Source: Candidatus Ferrigenium bremense (lineage in GTDB: Bacteria; Pseudomonadota; Gammaproteobacteria; Burkholderiales; Gallionellaceae). From it: a stretch of DNA of 60,200 nucleotides. The DNA lies in NCBI GenBank assembly GCA_019449635.1, contig JAGRPI010000024.1:1-60200 (forward strand), in the 5' to 3' direction. Below, one piece after another: positions 18,952-30,031 of the stretch (the stretch's first letter is position 1; each line of letters begins with the position of its first letter). The notes beneath the pieces were generated by a model. The model did no database searches, was not told the DNA's origin, and was given only the letters and a program-made list of their open reading frames with translations. Made by a program: the position numbers and the translations under genes.

Positions 18952-20739
18952 CTAATATCCCAAGGCTCTGGCACCCTGATAGAACGCGAAGCTCGCCAGC
19001 CAAGCCAGGACCAGCGACCAGGCGATGGAAAATACGGTGAAGCGTATGTTCTTGGATTCGCTGTGCAGCGTGGCGATGGCCGAGATGCACGGCATGTAGA
19101 TCAGGGTGAACAGCATGAAGCTGTAGGCCTGCACCCAATCCAGTTGCTGGCCCAGCGCGCCGCTCAGTGCCGTGCCGCTCAGGCCGTAAATCACCGCGAG
19201 CGCACCGATGACGATTTCCTTGGCGACGAAGCCGAAGATCAGCGTGATGGTGAGTTGCTCGTTGATGCCGATGGGAGCGAAGACCGGCTGCAGGAAGCTG
19301 CCGATCATGCCGGCCAGCGTATCGCCGCTGGCGGGCACGGCGGATGGCGGCAGGTTGGTGAGCAGCCAGACCAGCACGACGCCGGCGATGATGAACTTGG
19401 TGGCGCGGCGCAGGAAGTGATGTATCTCCAGCCAGCCGCGCATGACGATCTGGTAAGCGGTGGGGAAGCGGTACGGCGGCAGTTCCAGCACGAACGGCTC
19501 GTTGCTCCGGAATTTGCTCTTGAACAGCAGCGCGGTGAGTATCGCGGCGGCGAAGCTGAACAGGTACAGACTGAACAACACGACCGGCGCGGCCTTGGGC
19601 GAGAACAGCGCGGCGGTGATGAATGCGAACACCTGCAGGCGCGCCGAGCACAGCGAGAACGGGATCACCAGCATGGTGAGCAGGCGCATCGCACGTGAGC
19701 GCATCACTCGGGTGCCCATCAGCGCGGGCACGTTGCAGCCGAAGCCCATCAGCAGCATGACGAAGCCGCGCCCGTCCAGTCCCAGGCGCGCCATCAGCGC
19801 ATCCATCAGGAACGCGGCACGCGACAGATAGCCGCTGTCTTCCACCATCGCCATGAACAGGAAGAACAGCACGATGATCGGCACGAAGGCAGCGACGGTG
19901 GCGACGCCGTTGTAGATGCCGTCGAGCAGCAGTCCCTGTGCGGCTGGCGGCAGCCCGCCCAGCAGCGGTACGAGCGCGGCTTCGCGCAGCCAGGTGAACA
20001 GGCTGGCGACACCGGTTTGCAGCGGCAGACCGAGCAGGAAGATGCCCTGGAACAGCAGGTACATGATGGCGAAGAAAATCGGCAGCCCGAGCCACGGATG
20101 CAGCATCACCCGGTCGAGCTTCTCGGTGAGGTTTTCCGGCAGCTGCGCAGGGATCTGCACGGCATGCTTGAGCACGCGCGACATTTCCGCTTCGATATGC
20201 ACGTCCTGCTCCAGCTTGCTGCGCAGCTGTTCGGCCATGCCGGGCGTGGGGTAGCGCAATGCCTTGGTGATCGCCTGCAGGGCTTCCGGATAACCGGTGC
20301 CATATTTGCCGCTGAGCAGGAAGATCGGCACACCCAGCAGTTCGGACATTTTCTTGCCGTCGATGGTGATGCCGTATTTCCTGGCTTCGTCCGCCATGTT
20401 GAGCAGCACCACCAGGTTCATGTTGAGTTGCTTGAGTTGCAGCAACAGGCTTATCTGGCGCTCGATCTGCGTGGCGTTGAGGATGACCAGCGCGAGGTCC
20501 GGCACGTTGTCGTGCAGGAAGTGGCGCACCACCTGTTCGTCGTCCGAAAAGCCGTGCAGGTCGTAGATGCCGGGCAGGTCGATGATTTCCACCATGTCGC
20601 TGCCCAGCAGGATCTTGCCGCTGAGCAATTCGACGGTGATGCCCGGCCAGTTGCCGACGCGCGCCGCACCGCCGGTCAGGCGGTTGAACAGCGTGGATTT
20701 GCCGGTGTTGGGCATGCCGAGCAGCGCGACGCGTTTCAT
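18952..20739 (-). CDS. feoB: ferrous iron transport protein B
   Basis: 595 residues. The N-terminal G domain has G1 GMPNTGKS (8-15), the FeoB-typical NWPGITVE, G3 DLPGIYDL and G4 NMAD. The rest is a membrane region with the conserved gate motifs (PIIVLFFLFMAMVEDSGYLSR and GFGCNVPALMGTR segments). It transports Fe(II) into the cell. It is shorter than the 773-residue E. coli protein but complete by motifs. feoA lies 154 bases upstream on the same strand, separated by a repeat. Confidence 0.97.
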   Translation of the reverse strand: MKRVALLGMPNTGKSTLFNRLTGGAARVGNWPGITVELLSGKILLGSDMVEIIDLPGIYDLHGFSDDEQVVRHFLHDNVPDLALVILNATQIERQISLLLQLKQLNMNLVVLLNMADEARKYGITIDGKKMSELLGVPIFLLSGKYGTGYPEALQAITKALRYPTPGMAEQLRSKLEQDVHIEAEMSRVLKHAVQIPAQLPENLTEKLDRVMLHPWLGLPIFFAIMYLLFQGIFLLGLPLQTGVASLFTWLREAALVPLLGGLPPAAQGLLLDGIYNGVATVAAFVPIIVLFFLFMAMVEDSGYLSRAAFLMDALMARLGLDGRGFVMLLMGFGCNVPALMGTRVMRSRAMRLLTMLVIPFSLCSARLQVFAFITAALFSPKAAPVVLFSLYLFSFAAAILTALLFKSKFRSNEPFVLELPPYRFPTAYQIVMRGWLEIHHFLRRATKFIIAGVVLVWLLTNLPPSAVPASGDTLAGMIGSFLQPVFAPIGINEQLTITLIFGFVAKEIVIGALAVIYGLSGTALSGALGQQLDWVQAYSFMLFTLIYMPCISAIATLHSESKNIRFTVFSIAWSLVLAWLASFAFYQGARALGY

Positions 20740-20754
20740 CCGGGAATCCTTGTT

Positions 20755-20892
20755 TGCGCCACGAAGACACGAAGATCACGAAGAATTCTCAACGGATTAC
20801 ACCAATCTTCAATGTCACCGGAAATGGCAGGCGATTGAGAAATATCCTTGCGAGCCTCTTCGCGCCCTTCGTGGTGAATGGAGTTTTCAAGA
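20755..20892. repeat. dispersed CACGAAG-type repeat between feoA and feoB
   Basis: CGCCACGAAGACACGAAG with a further ATCACGAAG unit starts at 20755. A partial complement (CTTCGCGCCCTTCGTGG) lies at 20857-20874. The repeat fills the feoA-feoB gap, which is normally short in an operon. It may have been inserted between two cotranscribed genes. Confidence 0.6.
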
Positions 20893-20893
20893 T

Positions 20894-21127
20894 TCATGCC
20901 TTGCACACCATGATCTTGGCGGCCTCGCTGCGCCGCAGCAGGATGTCGGTGGTGCCGATGCGCACCTGCAACGGGCCGGAAAAACTGGCCTTGCGGATCA
21001 GCTCGATCTGCTTGCCGCTGCGAAAACCCAGCGCGAGCAGGCGCTGATGCAGGGCTTCCTCGGCTTGGATCGCGACGATAGTGGCGAGCTCGCCGGGATG
21101 CAGGGTGGCTAGGGTGGTCGAAGGCAT
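20894..21127 (-). CDS. feoA: FeoA family protein
   Basis: 77 residues from ATG 21127 ([13 protein letters not shown]). The SH3-like FeoA core is visible: [31 protein letters not shown] and GPLQVRIG. A cytoplasmic partner of FeoB needed for Fe(II) uptake. The longer frame to 21178 runs into the divergent dapA promoter region and is less likely. Confidence 0.88.
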   Translation of the reverse strand: MPSTTLATLHPGELATIVAIQAEEALHQRLLALGFRSGKQIELIRKASFSGPLQVRIGTTDILLRRSEAAKIMVCKA

Positions 21128-21249
21128 GGCAAAGGGTAAATTCAACAGTGGCGCCATTATTCCACAGCGGCGCATCATTTGTCGCGCTGCCCTTTGGCGT
21201 GCTGCCGTATTGCGGTAGAATGCCGCACTTTATTCTGGTGGCAGGAAAA

Positions 21250-22128
21250 ATGATCAAGGGCAGTATCGTCGCAATCGTCACGCCGATGCACGAGGACGGC
21301 AGCCTCGACCTGGAGGCATTCCGTGCATTGATTGATTTTCACGTCGGGCAGGGGACCAACGGCATCGTGGTGGTCGGTACCACCGGCGAATCACCTACTG
21401 TGGATGTGGAAGAGCATGAGTTGTTGATCGCCGAGGCGGTGAAGCATGCGGCCGGGCGCATCCCGGTCATCGCCGGGACCGGCGCGAACTCGACCCGGGA
21501 GGCCATCGAGCTGGCGTCGTTCTCGAAAAAAGCCGGTGCAGATGCATCGCTGACGGTGGTGCCCTACTACAACAAACCGACCCAGGAAGGGTTGTACCGG
21601 CACTTCAAGTCCATCGCCGAGACGGTGGACATGCCGCACATCCTGTACAACGTACCGGGCCGTACCGTTGCCGACATGAGCAACGATACCGTGCTGCGCC
21701 TGGCGCAGATACCCAATATCGTCGGCATCAAGGACGCGACCGGCAACATCGAGCGCGGCAGCGATCTGCTGCAGCGTGCGCCCAAAGACTTCGCCATCTA
21801 CAGCGGCGACGATGCCAGCACGCTGGCGCTGATGCTGCTCGGCGCGCATGGTACGATTTCGGTGACCGCGAACGTCGCGCCCGGGCTGATGCGCGAGATG
21901 TGTGCGGCAGCCTTGAATGGCGAGGTCGCCAAGGCGCGCGAAATCAATTTCCGCCTGCTCGGTTTGCACCGCAACCTGTTCGTCGAAGCCAACCCGATCC
22001 CGGTGAAGTGGGCGGTGGCGCGCATGGGTAAAATGAAAAATGCGCTGCGCCTGCCGCTTACGCCCCTGTCGCAATCCGCGCACGGGGTGGTCGAGACGGC
22101 GATGCGCCAGGCGGGTGTGCTCAATTAA
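21250..22128 (+). CDS. dapA: 4-hydroxy-tetrahydrodipicolinate synthase
   Basis: 292 residues from ATG 21250, with AGGAAAA just upstream. Family motifs: [11 protein letters not shown], the catalytic Tyr in LYNVPGRT and the Schiff-base Lys in GIKDATGN. It condenses pyruvate with aspartate semialdehyde, the first step specific to lysine and diaminopimelate. bamC follows 25 bases on, an arrangement typical of proteobacteria. Confidence 0.98.
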   Translation: MIKGSIVAIVTPMHEDGSLDLEAFRALIDFHVGQGTNGIVVVGTTGESPTVDVEEHELLIAEAVKHAAGRIPVIAGTGANSTREAIELASFSKKAGADASLTVVPYYNKPTQEGLYRHFKSIAETVDMPHILYNVPGRTVADMSNDTVLRLAQIPNIVGIKDATGNIERGSDLLQRAPKDFAIYSGDDASTLALMLLGAHGTISVTANVAPGLMREMCAAALNGEVAKAREINFRLLGLHRNLFVEANPIPVKWAVARMGKMKNALRLPLTPLSQSAHGVVETAMRQAGVLN

Positions 22129-22153
22129 TTGCTTGTATGGCTGGAGAGAAACA

Positions 22154-22846
22154 ATGAAAGTTTGGCAGATCGGAATTTCCTGTGTGATGCTGGTATTGCT
22201 GGTGGGTTGCAAGTCGCTTGGCATGGGCGGCAAGCGCATCGATTACGGCAGCGAGGCGGGGCAAGTGCCGGCACTGGAAGTGCCGCCCGACCTGACCGCG
22301 CCCGCCAGCGATGAACGCTACAGAGTACCGCAGGGAGATGGCGAAGGTGTCGCGACCTATTCCGATTACAGCAAGGGTGTTGCCGTAGCCCAAGACCGCA
22401 GCGCCAGAGAGGCTTTGCCGAACGACACCAGGGAAGCAGTCAGTACGGTGGCGGTGGCCAGTACTGCGGTAACGGTCAATGCCTCCGGTCCGGCCGGAAC
22501 GGCTACCCTGGAGGAAATTTTCGACGGCAGCAAGATCATCGTGGTGAACGATGCGTTCGACCGGTCATGGCGCAGGGTGGGGCTGGCTATCGAGCGCGCA
22601 GGGCTGGTGGTGGAAGACAAGGATCGCGTCAAGGGAATCTATTTCCTGCGGCCAGCCAAGGTGGAAAAAAGCTTGCTGGACAAGCTGCAGTTCTGGACGG
22701 GCAGCGAAGACACCAACACGCGTTATCGCGTGAACGTCAAGGATGGCGGTGCGGCGTGTGAAGTGACCGTTACCGACCAGGACGGCGCAAGCGACGATGC
22801 GACCAAGCAGATGATCGAGGCGGTTTACAAGAACATCAATCAGTAG
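22154..22846 (+). CDS. bamC: outer membrane protein assembly factor BamC (NlpB lipoprotein)
   Basis: 230 residues. Signal peptide with lipobox LLVGC, then the unstructured KRIDYGSEAGQVPALEVPPDLTAP stretch near the N-terminus that binds BamD in the family, then two helix-grip domains (FDRSWRRVGLAIERAG.. in the first). It is a lipoprotein of the BAM complex at the inner face of the outer membrane. GGAGAG lies upstream of the ATG. Position after dapA supports the call. Confidence 0.92.
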   Translation: MKVWQIGISCVMLVLLVGCKSLGMGGKRIDYGSEAGQVPALEVPPDLTAPASDERYRVPQGDGEGVATYSDYSKGVAVAQDRSAREALPNDTREAVSTVAVASTAVTVNASGPAGTATLEEIFDGSKIIVVNDAFDRSWRRVGLAIERAGLVVEDKDRVKGIYFLRPAKVEKSLLDKLQFWTGSEDTNTRYRVNVKDGGAACEVTVTDQDGASDDATKQMIEAVYKNINQ

Positions 22847-22866
22847 GTTGTCAGGCGATCCGCTTT

Positions 22867-23661
22867 ATGAAGTTTGCCTCTCTGGGCAGCGGCAGCGAAG
22901 GCAATGCGCTGCTGGTTGCAGCCGGCCGGACGCGAGTGCTGATGGACTGCGGGTTTGGACTGCAGGATACCCTCTCGCGGCTGGCGCGTCTGGGCGTATC
23001 TGCCGACCAGCTGACTGGTGTTGTCGTCACGCATGAGCACGGCGATCATATCGGCGGCGTGGCGCGCCTGGCGCGCAAATTCAACCTGCCGGTCTGGCTC
23101 ACCCACGGCACATTGCGCAGTACGGAAAACATTTGTCCGGGCACCCGCCAGCCGGGGACTTTTGCCGGCATTGCCGGCCTCCATGAGATCGACCCCCACC
23201 AGGCATTTGCAATCGACGAGATCGAGATCATTCCCTACCCGGTTCCGCATGATGCCGCCGAGCCGGTGCAATTCGTGTTCAGCGATGGCGCGCGGCGACT
23301 CGGCGTACTGACCGATACCGGCTGCAGTACGGCTTATATCGAAGAGACCCTGAGCGGTTGCCATGCGCTGGTATTGGAATGCAACCACGATAGCGGCATG
23401 CTGATGGGCGGCGATTACCCATACAGCCTCAAGCAGCGCGTGGGCGGACGCTTCGGGCATCTGAACAACCAGGATGCCGCCGGTATTTTGAGCCGGCTTG
23501 ATGTGAGCCGTTTGCAACATCTGGTTGCCGCGCATCTGAGCCGCAAGAACAATACGGCGTCACTCGCAGTGCAGGCTTTGAGTGGTGTGCTGAATTGCGA
23601 AGCGGATTGGGTGGGGGTGGCGACGCAAGAGGAGGGATTCGCCTGGCGCGAAATCAGCTGA
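22867..23661 (+). CDS. metallo-beta-lactamase fold hydrolase (YycJ/PhnP-like)
   Basis: 264 residues. It opens with FASLGSGSEGNALLV, as in the YycJ/WalJ group, and has the metal motif THEHGDHIGG, a later ECNHD and a C-terminal AHLSRKNN. Members act as nucleases or phosphodiesterases in the cytoplasm. The exact substrate is not fixed. It lies 20 bases after bamC and ends before a strong terminator, so it is probably the last gene of the dapA-bamC operon. Confidence 0.85.
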   Translation: MKFASLGSGSEGNALLVAAGRTRVLMDCGFGLQDTLSRLARLGVSADQLTGVVVTHEHGDHIGGVARLARKFNLPVWLTHGTLRSTENICPGTRQPGTFAGIAGLHEIDPHQAFAIDEIEIIPYPVPHDAAEPVQFVFSDGARRLGVLTDTGCSTAYIEETLSGCHALVLECNHDSGMLMGGDYPYSLKQRVGGRFGHLNNQDAAGILSRLDVSRLQHLVAAHLSRKNNTASLAVQALSGVLNCEADWVGVATQEEGFAWREIS

Positions 23662-23682
23662 GTGGGATGGCAGATAAAGAAA

Positions 23683-23706
23683 AAGCCGGCTTGCGCCGGC
23701 TTTTTT
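23683..23706. terminator. Rho-independent terminator, bidirectional
   Basis: AAGCCGGC, loop TTGC, GCCGGCTT followed by a T-run. A run of A on the other side lets it serve the minus-strand lipoprotein gene too. It lies between two convergent genes. Confidence 0.92.
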
Positions 23707-23729
23707 GTGTTGCTTAAGAAGCGTATTGC

Positions 23730-23954
23730 TTAGTGCTTTGCAGCCGGAGCAGCAGCTGGAGCAGCAGCAGCCGGTGCAGAAGCAGCTTCAGCGGCAGGAG
23801 CGGCAGCAGCCGGTGCAGAAGCAGCTTCAGCGGCAGGAGCTGGAGCCGGTGTAGCAGCAGGAGCTGGTGCGGCAGCAGGGGCTTCGGCAGGTTTTCCACC
23901 GCAAGCGGTCAAGGCAAGAGCCAACAGAGCGGCAACAAGAGCAGAAAGTTTCAT
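23730..23954 (-). CDS. small Ala/Pro-rich lipoprotein
   Basis: 74 residues from ATG 23954, with GAGGAA upstream. A signal peptide with lipobox LALTAC is followed by a mature part made almost only of Ala, Pro and Glu. That part contains a tandem repeat (AEAASAPAAAAPA twice) encoded by a 36-bp DNA repeat. It is predicted to be a membrane-anchored, unstructured lipoprotein. No function can be given. The repeat may make its length variable between strains. Confidence 0.7.
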   Translation of the reverse strand: MKLSALVAALLALALTACGGKPAEAPAAAPAPAATPAPAPAAEAASAPAAAAPAAEAASAPAAAAPAAAPAAKH

Positions 23955-24107
23955 TATCAATTCCTCGGGAGTTTTAAGTTAAGAAGCACTAAATTTTTAC
24001 CTGACTTTCAATGTATCCGAAATTAAAATCCGGAAGGCACCCAAAATCAAAGGCGGCGTATTCTAGCACTTGGACATAGGAAATCCAGTGGATTCGCAAC
24101 TTTTTTG

Positions 24108-24599
24108 CTATAACCCCAGTCTCGTAGTGGATGTTGCCGGGTGTGAAGCAGCCCACATTTCCATAAAGCGCGATTTCAGGACACGCGCATTTTCCGGATC
24201 GTGCTGCGCCAGAATGCCGCGCGGGTCATCGAAATGGAAGCGGCGCACATAATGCGCATCGTCCGCAACGGAAAATGGCTCGGTGATTTGCTGAAGGTTA
24301 GCGGGCGTTTGATGGATAAACATGCTGCTGCCGAACTGGTGCAGCAACATCATCATGCGCGGGCACAGCGTGGACAGGTAGCGTGTGTCATGCGCCAGCA
24401 CAAACAACCGGTTGGCGGGGTTGGCGAGCAGAAAACCGCGCAGCGTCTCATACCGTGTTTCGCTATTAAAACCCGAGCTGTCGAAATCCTTATCAAACAG
24501 ATACAGGTTGCGGCGCGCCAGTCTGCACAGCGTATCCAGCGCGGCGGTGTAGTCCGCGATGCCGTCCAGCCTGGTGTGTTGCAGCGTGTCGTCACTCAT
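24108..24599 (-). CDS. conserved hypothetical protein (DUF7931-like)
   Basis: 163 residues, soluble. Features include NLYLFDKDFDSSGFNS near residue 33, RLFVLAHDTRYL and a C-terminal HFDDPRGILAQHDPENA. The content resembles a betaproteobacterial family annotated DUF7931, sometimes fused to acetyltransferases, with a faint look of a PLD-like fold. The assignment is from memory of the family and is moderate. It has no obvious operon partner. Confidence 0.6.
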   Translation of the reverse strand: MSDDTLQHTRLDGIADYTAALDTLCRLARRNLYLFDKDFDSSGFNSETRYETLRGFLLANPANRLFVLAHDTRYLSTLCPRMMMLLHQFGSSMFIHQTPANLQQITEPFSVADDAHYVRRFHFDDPRGILAQHDPENARVLKSRFMEMWAASHPATSTTRLGL

Positions 24600-24809
24600 G
24601 ATCTGGCCCCTGAAACCCGGATGAGAGAAATATTAGCCGTCCAAATGTCACCGGTAAAGCAGTTCATTAAGTTCGAGCGTACATGAAGCGTACATGAGAA
24701 GCACATTCCATGGCAAAAATTATAGTCTCCTCATGCCCTGACCAGTGCCACAAAAATTTTTATGATGCAGGCGAAAAGTGTTTAAAATGCCGCACAAGGG
24801 GAAACACCA

Positions 24810-25289
24810 ATGCAGCCTGTTCATCTCACTGCCGGAATGGAAGCGCCGCACTTCGAGTTGCCGGATGCCGACATGGAATCTTTTGCGCTTAACTCGCAGC
24901 AAGGCAAGAAGAATGTCGTTCTGTATTTCTACCCCAAGGATGATACGCCGGGCTGCACCCTGGAAGCCAACGAGTTCAGCGAACTCGATGACGACTTCGC
25001 CAAGCTGGACACCGTCGTCGTCGGCATCAGCCGCGATGATTGTTTAAGCCATGCAACGTTCCGCGACAAGCATGGATTGTCGGTGCTGCTGCTCTCCGAC
25101 CCCGATGCGCGCGTTTGCAAACGCTATGGTGTGATAGTTGAAAAAGAAGCGGACGGGCACAAAAAACACGTCATTCAACGCTCCACTTTTGTCATTGATA
25201 AGCGGGGTATGCTGCGCCATGTCATGTACGGTATTCACGCACACGGGCACGCGCAGGAAATTTTTAATCTGATTAAGGAGCTGAAATGA
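24810..25289 (+). CDS. bcp: thioredoxin-dependent peroxiredoxin (BCP/PrxQ)
   Basis: 159 residues. The peroxidatic Cys lies in KDDTPGCTLEA, preceded by VVLYFYPK, which is diagnostic for the BCP/PrxQ group. It reduces peroxides in the cytoplasm. It overlaps slyD by four bases (ATGA). A plausible promoter with a TAAAAT -10 lies near 24783, and a short tandem repeat (GCGTACATGA) sits at 24678-24698. Confidence 0.92.
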   Translation: MQPVHLTAGMEAPHFELPDADMESFALNSQQGKKNVVLYFYPKDDTPGCTLEANEFSELDDDFAKLDTVVVGISRDDCLSHATFRDKHGLSVLLLSDPDARVCKRYGVIVEKEADGHKKHVIQRSTFVIDKRGMLRHVMYGIHAHGHAQEIFNLIKELK

Positions 25290-25774
25290 AAATTGCCAAA
25301 GATACCGTTGTTTCCCTGCGCTATGAATTGTACGACTCCGAAGGCGAGTTGCTGGAGAAAGTCGAAGAGCCGGTCAGCTATCTGCACGGAGGCTATGACG
25401 GCATTTTCCCGCTGGTCGAAGAAGCCTTGCACGGGAAAAATGCCGGCGATCAATGCAGCGTGACTTTGCAGCCCGACGATGCCTTCGGCGAATATGACCA
25501 CCAACTGGTCGAAGTGGAAGCGCGCAACGCATTTCCGGAAGAAGTCGCAGTCGGCATGCAGTTCGAAGGCGCTCCGGATAATTCCGAAGATGAAGATTTT
25601 TTGCTTTATACCGTGGTGGATGTGACCGACGACGAAGTGACGGTGGACGGCAACCATCCGCTGGCCGGCAAGACGCTGTCCTTCAATTGCACCGTGACCG
25701 GCGTACGCCCGGCTACCCCGGAAGAGTTGGCGCATGGGCATGTGCATGATGAAGGAAGCGACCACCTCCACTAA
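25286..25774 (+). CDS. slyD: FKBP-type peptidyl-prolyl isomerase SlyD
   Basis: 162 residues. The split FKBP domain (VVSLRYELYDSEGELLE, YLHGGYDGIFP) encloses the insert-in-flap domain. The tail is short but His-rich (HGHVHDEGSDHLH), which in SlyD binds Ni, Zn or Cu. It is a folding catalyst and metallochaperone. It is coupled to bcp by an ATGA overlap. Confidence 0.9.
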   Translation: MKIAKDTVVSLRYELYDSEGELLEKVEEPVSYLHGGYDGIFPLVEEALHGKNAGDQCSVTLQPDDAFGEYDHQLVEVEARNAFPEEVAVGMQFEGAPDNSEDEDFLLYTVVDVTDDEVTVDGNHPLAGKTLSFNCTVTGVRPATPEELAHGHVHDEGSDHLH

Positions 25775-25898
25775 AACACCATCCCGGCAGGTTTCGTGCC
25801 CCGCACTGCGCAGCAGATTTGGCATGGGCAAAGCCGGAGAATTCAATCTGGCCAGCCCACCCTGCTGCATCAGGTTTTTCTTCAATCATTAGGAAGGT

Positions 25899-28193
<2,295 letters not shown>

Positions 28194-28283
28194 GCACGGA
28201 TTATATGCGCACATCACGGGAAGCGGCGGGACGTAAAAACGCCCGACAAAAGTTATCGGGCGCAGTAGATAGTTGCTGAGGGA

Positions 28284-28475
28284 TTATTTTTTCATCGGGC
28301 AAGAGCTCATGCCAAGCAGGGAATAGGCCGGACAGAACCTGAAAATACCGGTCAGCAAGGGTGCTATGCCTATCCAGCCCCACATGCCGATTATTCCGGT
28401 TGCTGCCAGCGCGATGAGCACCAGACCTGCCACGATGCGCAAAATACGATCGATACCGCCTACGTTGGTTTTCAT
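28284..28475 (-). CDS. DUF2892 family small inner-membrane protein
   Basis: 63 residues. MKTNVGGIDRILRIVAG at the start and a hydrophobic core (LVLIALAATGIIGMWGWIGI) with FRFCPAYSLLG after it match DUF2892, also found fused to rhodanese domains (YgaP-like). The function is unknown. The ribosome-binding site AAGGAGC precedes the ATG, and the IS element begins 15 bases upstream of the ATG, so the native promoter is probably displaced. Confidence 0.8.
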   Translation of the reverse strand: MKTNVGGIDRILRIVAGLVLIALAATGIIGMWGWIGIAPLLTGIFRFCPAYSLLGMSSCPMKK

Positions 28476-28503
28476 GTTTAGCTCCTTACATGGACGCCCA
28501 CTT

Positions 28504-28756
28504 TTGCCAAGCTTTCAATCGACGATTTTGAGAGTAGGTAAAGATTGCAGCCATACATCCGGATTTTTGGTGAGGCCTTCGCCTCTATCCCTGATGGAAT
28601 ACGCTGAATGAGGTCCCATCACGTTAGCGGGCTTCTCGCCCGTGGAGCTAATCGGACTTTCTCACTCACGGTCTGACCTGTCTCGCCATCATTTCATGAT
28701 TGCCCGTGCAATCGGTGGTAGTGCTCCTTCAACTCGTTAAAAATGGTTTTTCTTAA
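28504..28756 (-). ncRNA. candidate bridge/seek RNA region of the IS110-family element
   Basis: IS110-family recombinases are known to use a non-coding RNA encoded in a long non-coding end to choose target and donor. In IS1111-like members it is encoded downstream of the transposase. This 250-bp stretch has no coding frame and sits in that position. It contains possible hairpins (for example around 28650-28710). The RNA ends and loops cannot be fixed by eye. Confidence 0.35.
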
Positions 28757-28808
28757 CCGCCCCGATTACATGCCGGCAGCCTCGGCTGCCGGCATGTAAT
28801 CGGGGCGG
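28757..28808. repeat. perfect 25-bp inverted repeat over the transposase stop codon
   Basis: Arms 28757-28781 and 28784-28808 are exact complements with a 2-base loop. The element covers the last codons and the stop of the transposase gene, whose C-terminus (DYMPAAEAAGM) is encoded by the palindrome itself. It could be a transcription terminator or a structure separating the mRNA from the guide RNA. Confidence 0.85.
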
Positions 28809-29806
28809 AATGTTCGCCCGTGGGCCAACAGCGCCCACACGATCCGGGCATTCTTGTTCGCCAGCGCGACCGCCGCCACGTTCGTGTTGCGCCTGGCCAT
28901 CACCTTTCTCAACCAACTCTCCGGCTCCGCTTTCTTCTCGGCAAAGCGGATCACCGCACGCGCACCGTGGATCATCAAGGTGCGCAGGTACGTGTCGCCA
29001 CGCTTGCTGATGCCCAGCAGATTCTGCTTGCCGCCGCTGGAGTTTTGTTTGGGCACCAACCCCATCCATGCGGCTAGCTGACGGCCATTTTTGAATTCTC
29101 GCGCATCGCCAACGGTTGCCACGATCGCACTCGCCGTGATCGGCCCCAGCCCCGGAATTTCTGCCAGCTTGCGGCTCGCCTCATTCTCTCGATGCCACAA
29201 TTGTATTTGCGCTTCCAGTTCTTTGACCTGACGATCCATTTCTTTCAGATTTTCCGTCAGTCGTTCAATCAAGTTGCGCATCGCGCCAGGCAATCCGTTC
29301 TCGCCATCCTCCAGAATCTCCGGCACCTGCTTCATGATCTGGCCAATACCCTGCGGAATCACGATCCCGAACTCGGAGAGCAAGCCCCGTATCTGGTTGC
29401 CCTGCGCGGTTCTGGCTTTCACGAATCCCTGACGCGCACGATGCACCGACAGAATCGCTTGCTGCTCGACCGTCTTGATTGCCACGAATCGCATGTTCGG
29501 CCTGCCCACCGCTTCACAGATCGCTTCCGCATCAGCCATGTCGTTCTTATTTGTTTTGACATAGGGCTTTACGAATTGTGGCGCCATCAATTTGACCGTG
29601 TGCCCGTAGCTTTCCAGCTTCCGTGACCAGTGATGCGCGCTGCCGCACGCCTCCATGCCAATCAAGCACGGCTCCAGGTTGGCGAAGTACTTCAACATCT
29701 CTGCGCGCTTCAATTGCTTGCGCACTGCCACCTTGCCGCGCTCATCCACACCGTGAATCTGAAAAATAATTTTTGCCAGATCAATGCCAATTGTCGTAAT
29801 CTTCAT
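28766..29806 (-). CDS. IS110-family transposase (DEDD recombinase)
   Basis: 346 residues. The N-terminal RuvC-like DEDD domain (TTIGIDLAK, GMEACGSAHHW, KTNKNDMADAEAI) is followed by a coiled region and the C-terminal Transposase_20 domain (LAEIPGLGPITASAIVA, AAWMGLVPKQNSSGGK, a Ser-containing motif). It catalyses RNA-guided recombination of the circularised element. The gene appears intact. Confidence 0.93.
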   Translation of the reverse strand: MKITTIGIDLAKIIFQIHGVDERGKVAVRKQLKRAEMLKYFANLEPCLIGMEACGSAHHWSRKLESYGHTVKLMAPQFVKPYVKTNKNDMADAEAICEAVGRPNMRFVAIKTVEQQAILSVHRARQGFVKARTAQGNQIRGLLSEFGIVIPQGIGQIMKQVPEILEDGENGLPGAMRNLIERLTENLKEMDRQVKELEAQIQLWHRENEASRKLAEIPGLGPITASAIVATVGDAREFKNGRQLAAWMGLVPKQNSSGGKQNLLGISKRGDTYLRTLMIHGARAVIRFAEKKAEPESWLRKVMARRNTNVAAVALANKNARIVWALLAHGRTFRPDYMPAAEAAGM

Positions 29807-30031
29807 TTTTGGATGCCCCTTTCTATGTCTAGTGGTAGTAATGCCACCACTACTTTGGCACTCGGATGCCGTATTAGGAAGTGGGCGTCCATTCCATTAT
29901 GTACAGGTTGCGGGGTATACAGATTAAAGGAATTGCACCTCTTTGTCTGTGACAAAAGCAACAGCTACAATGAATCGGATTATGCGCTGCTGAGTTCTAT
30001 TTGTCAGGGCACAATTTATCGCATCCCGGCA

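Larger units (their letters stand above)
28490..29892 (-). mobile_element. IS110-family element, IS1111-like group
   Basis: About 1.4 kb around one transposase gene. Inverted 14-bp repeats, ATGGACGCCCACTT (28490-28503) and AAGTGGGCGTCCAT (29879-29892), are candidates for the subterminal inverted repeats that mark the IS1111 group. True ends may lie a few bases outside. The long non-coding end (about 260 bp) is downstream of the transposase, as in IS1111 elements. It sits between the DUF2892 gene and lysS. Confidence 0.8.

Noticed and set aside
18932..20779. Second long minus-strand frame of 615 codons over feoB
   Set aside because: A shifted frame with low-complexity Arg/Ala/His content. The feoB frame carries all motifs.
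23740..23860. Tandem repeat that could suggest a CRISPR or satellite
   Set aside because: It is the coding repeat of the Ala-rich lipoprotein: two units of 36 bp without spacers. No CRISPR array was found anywhere in the window.
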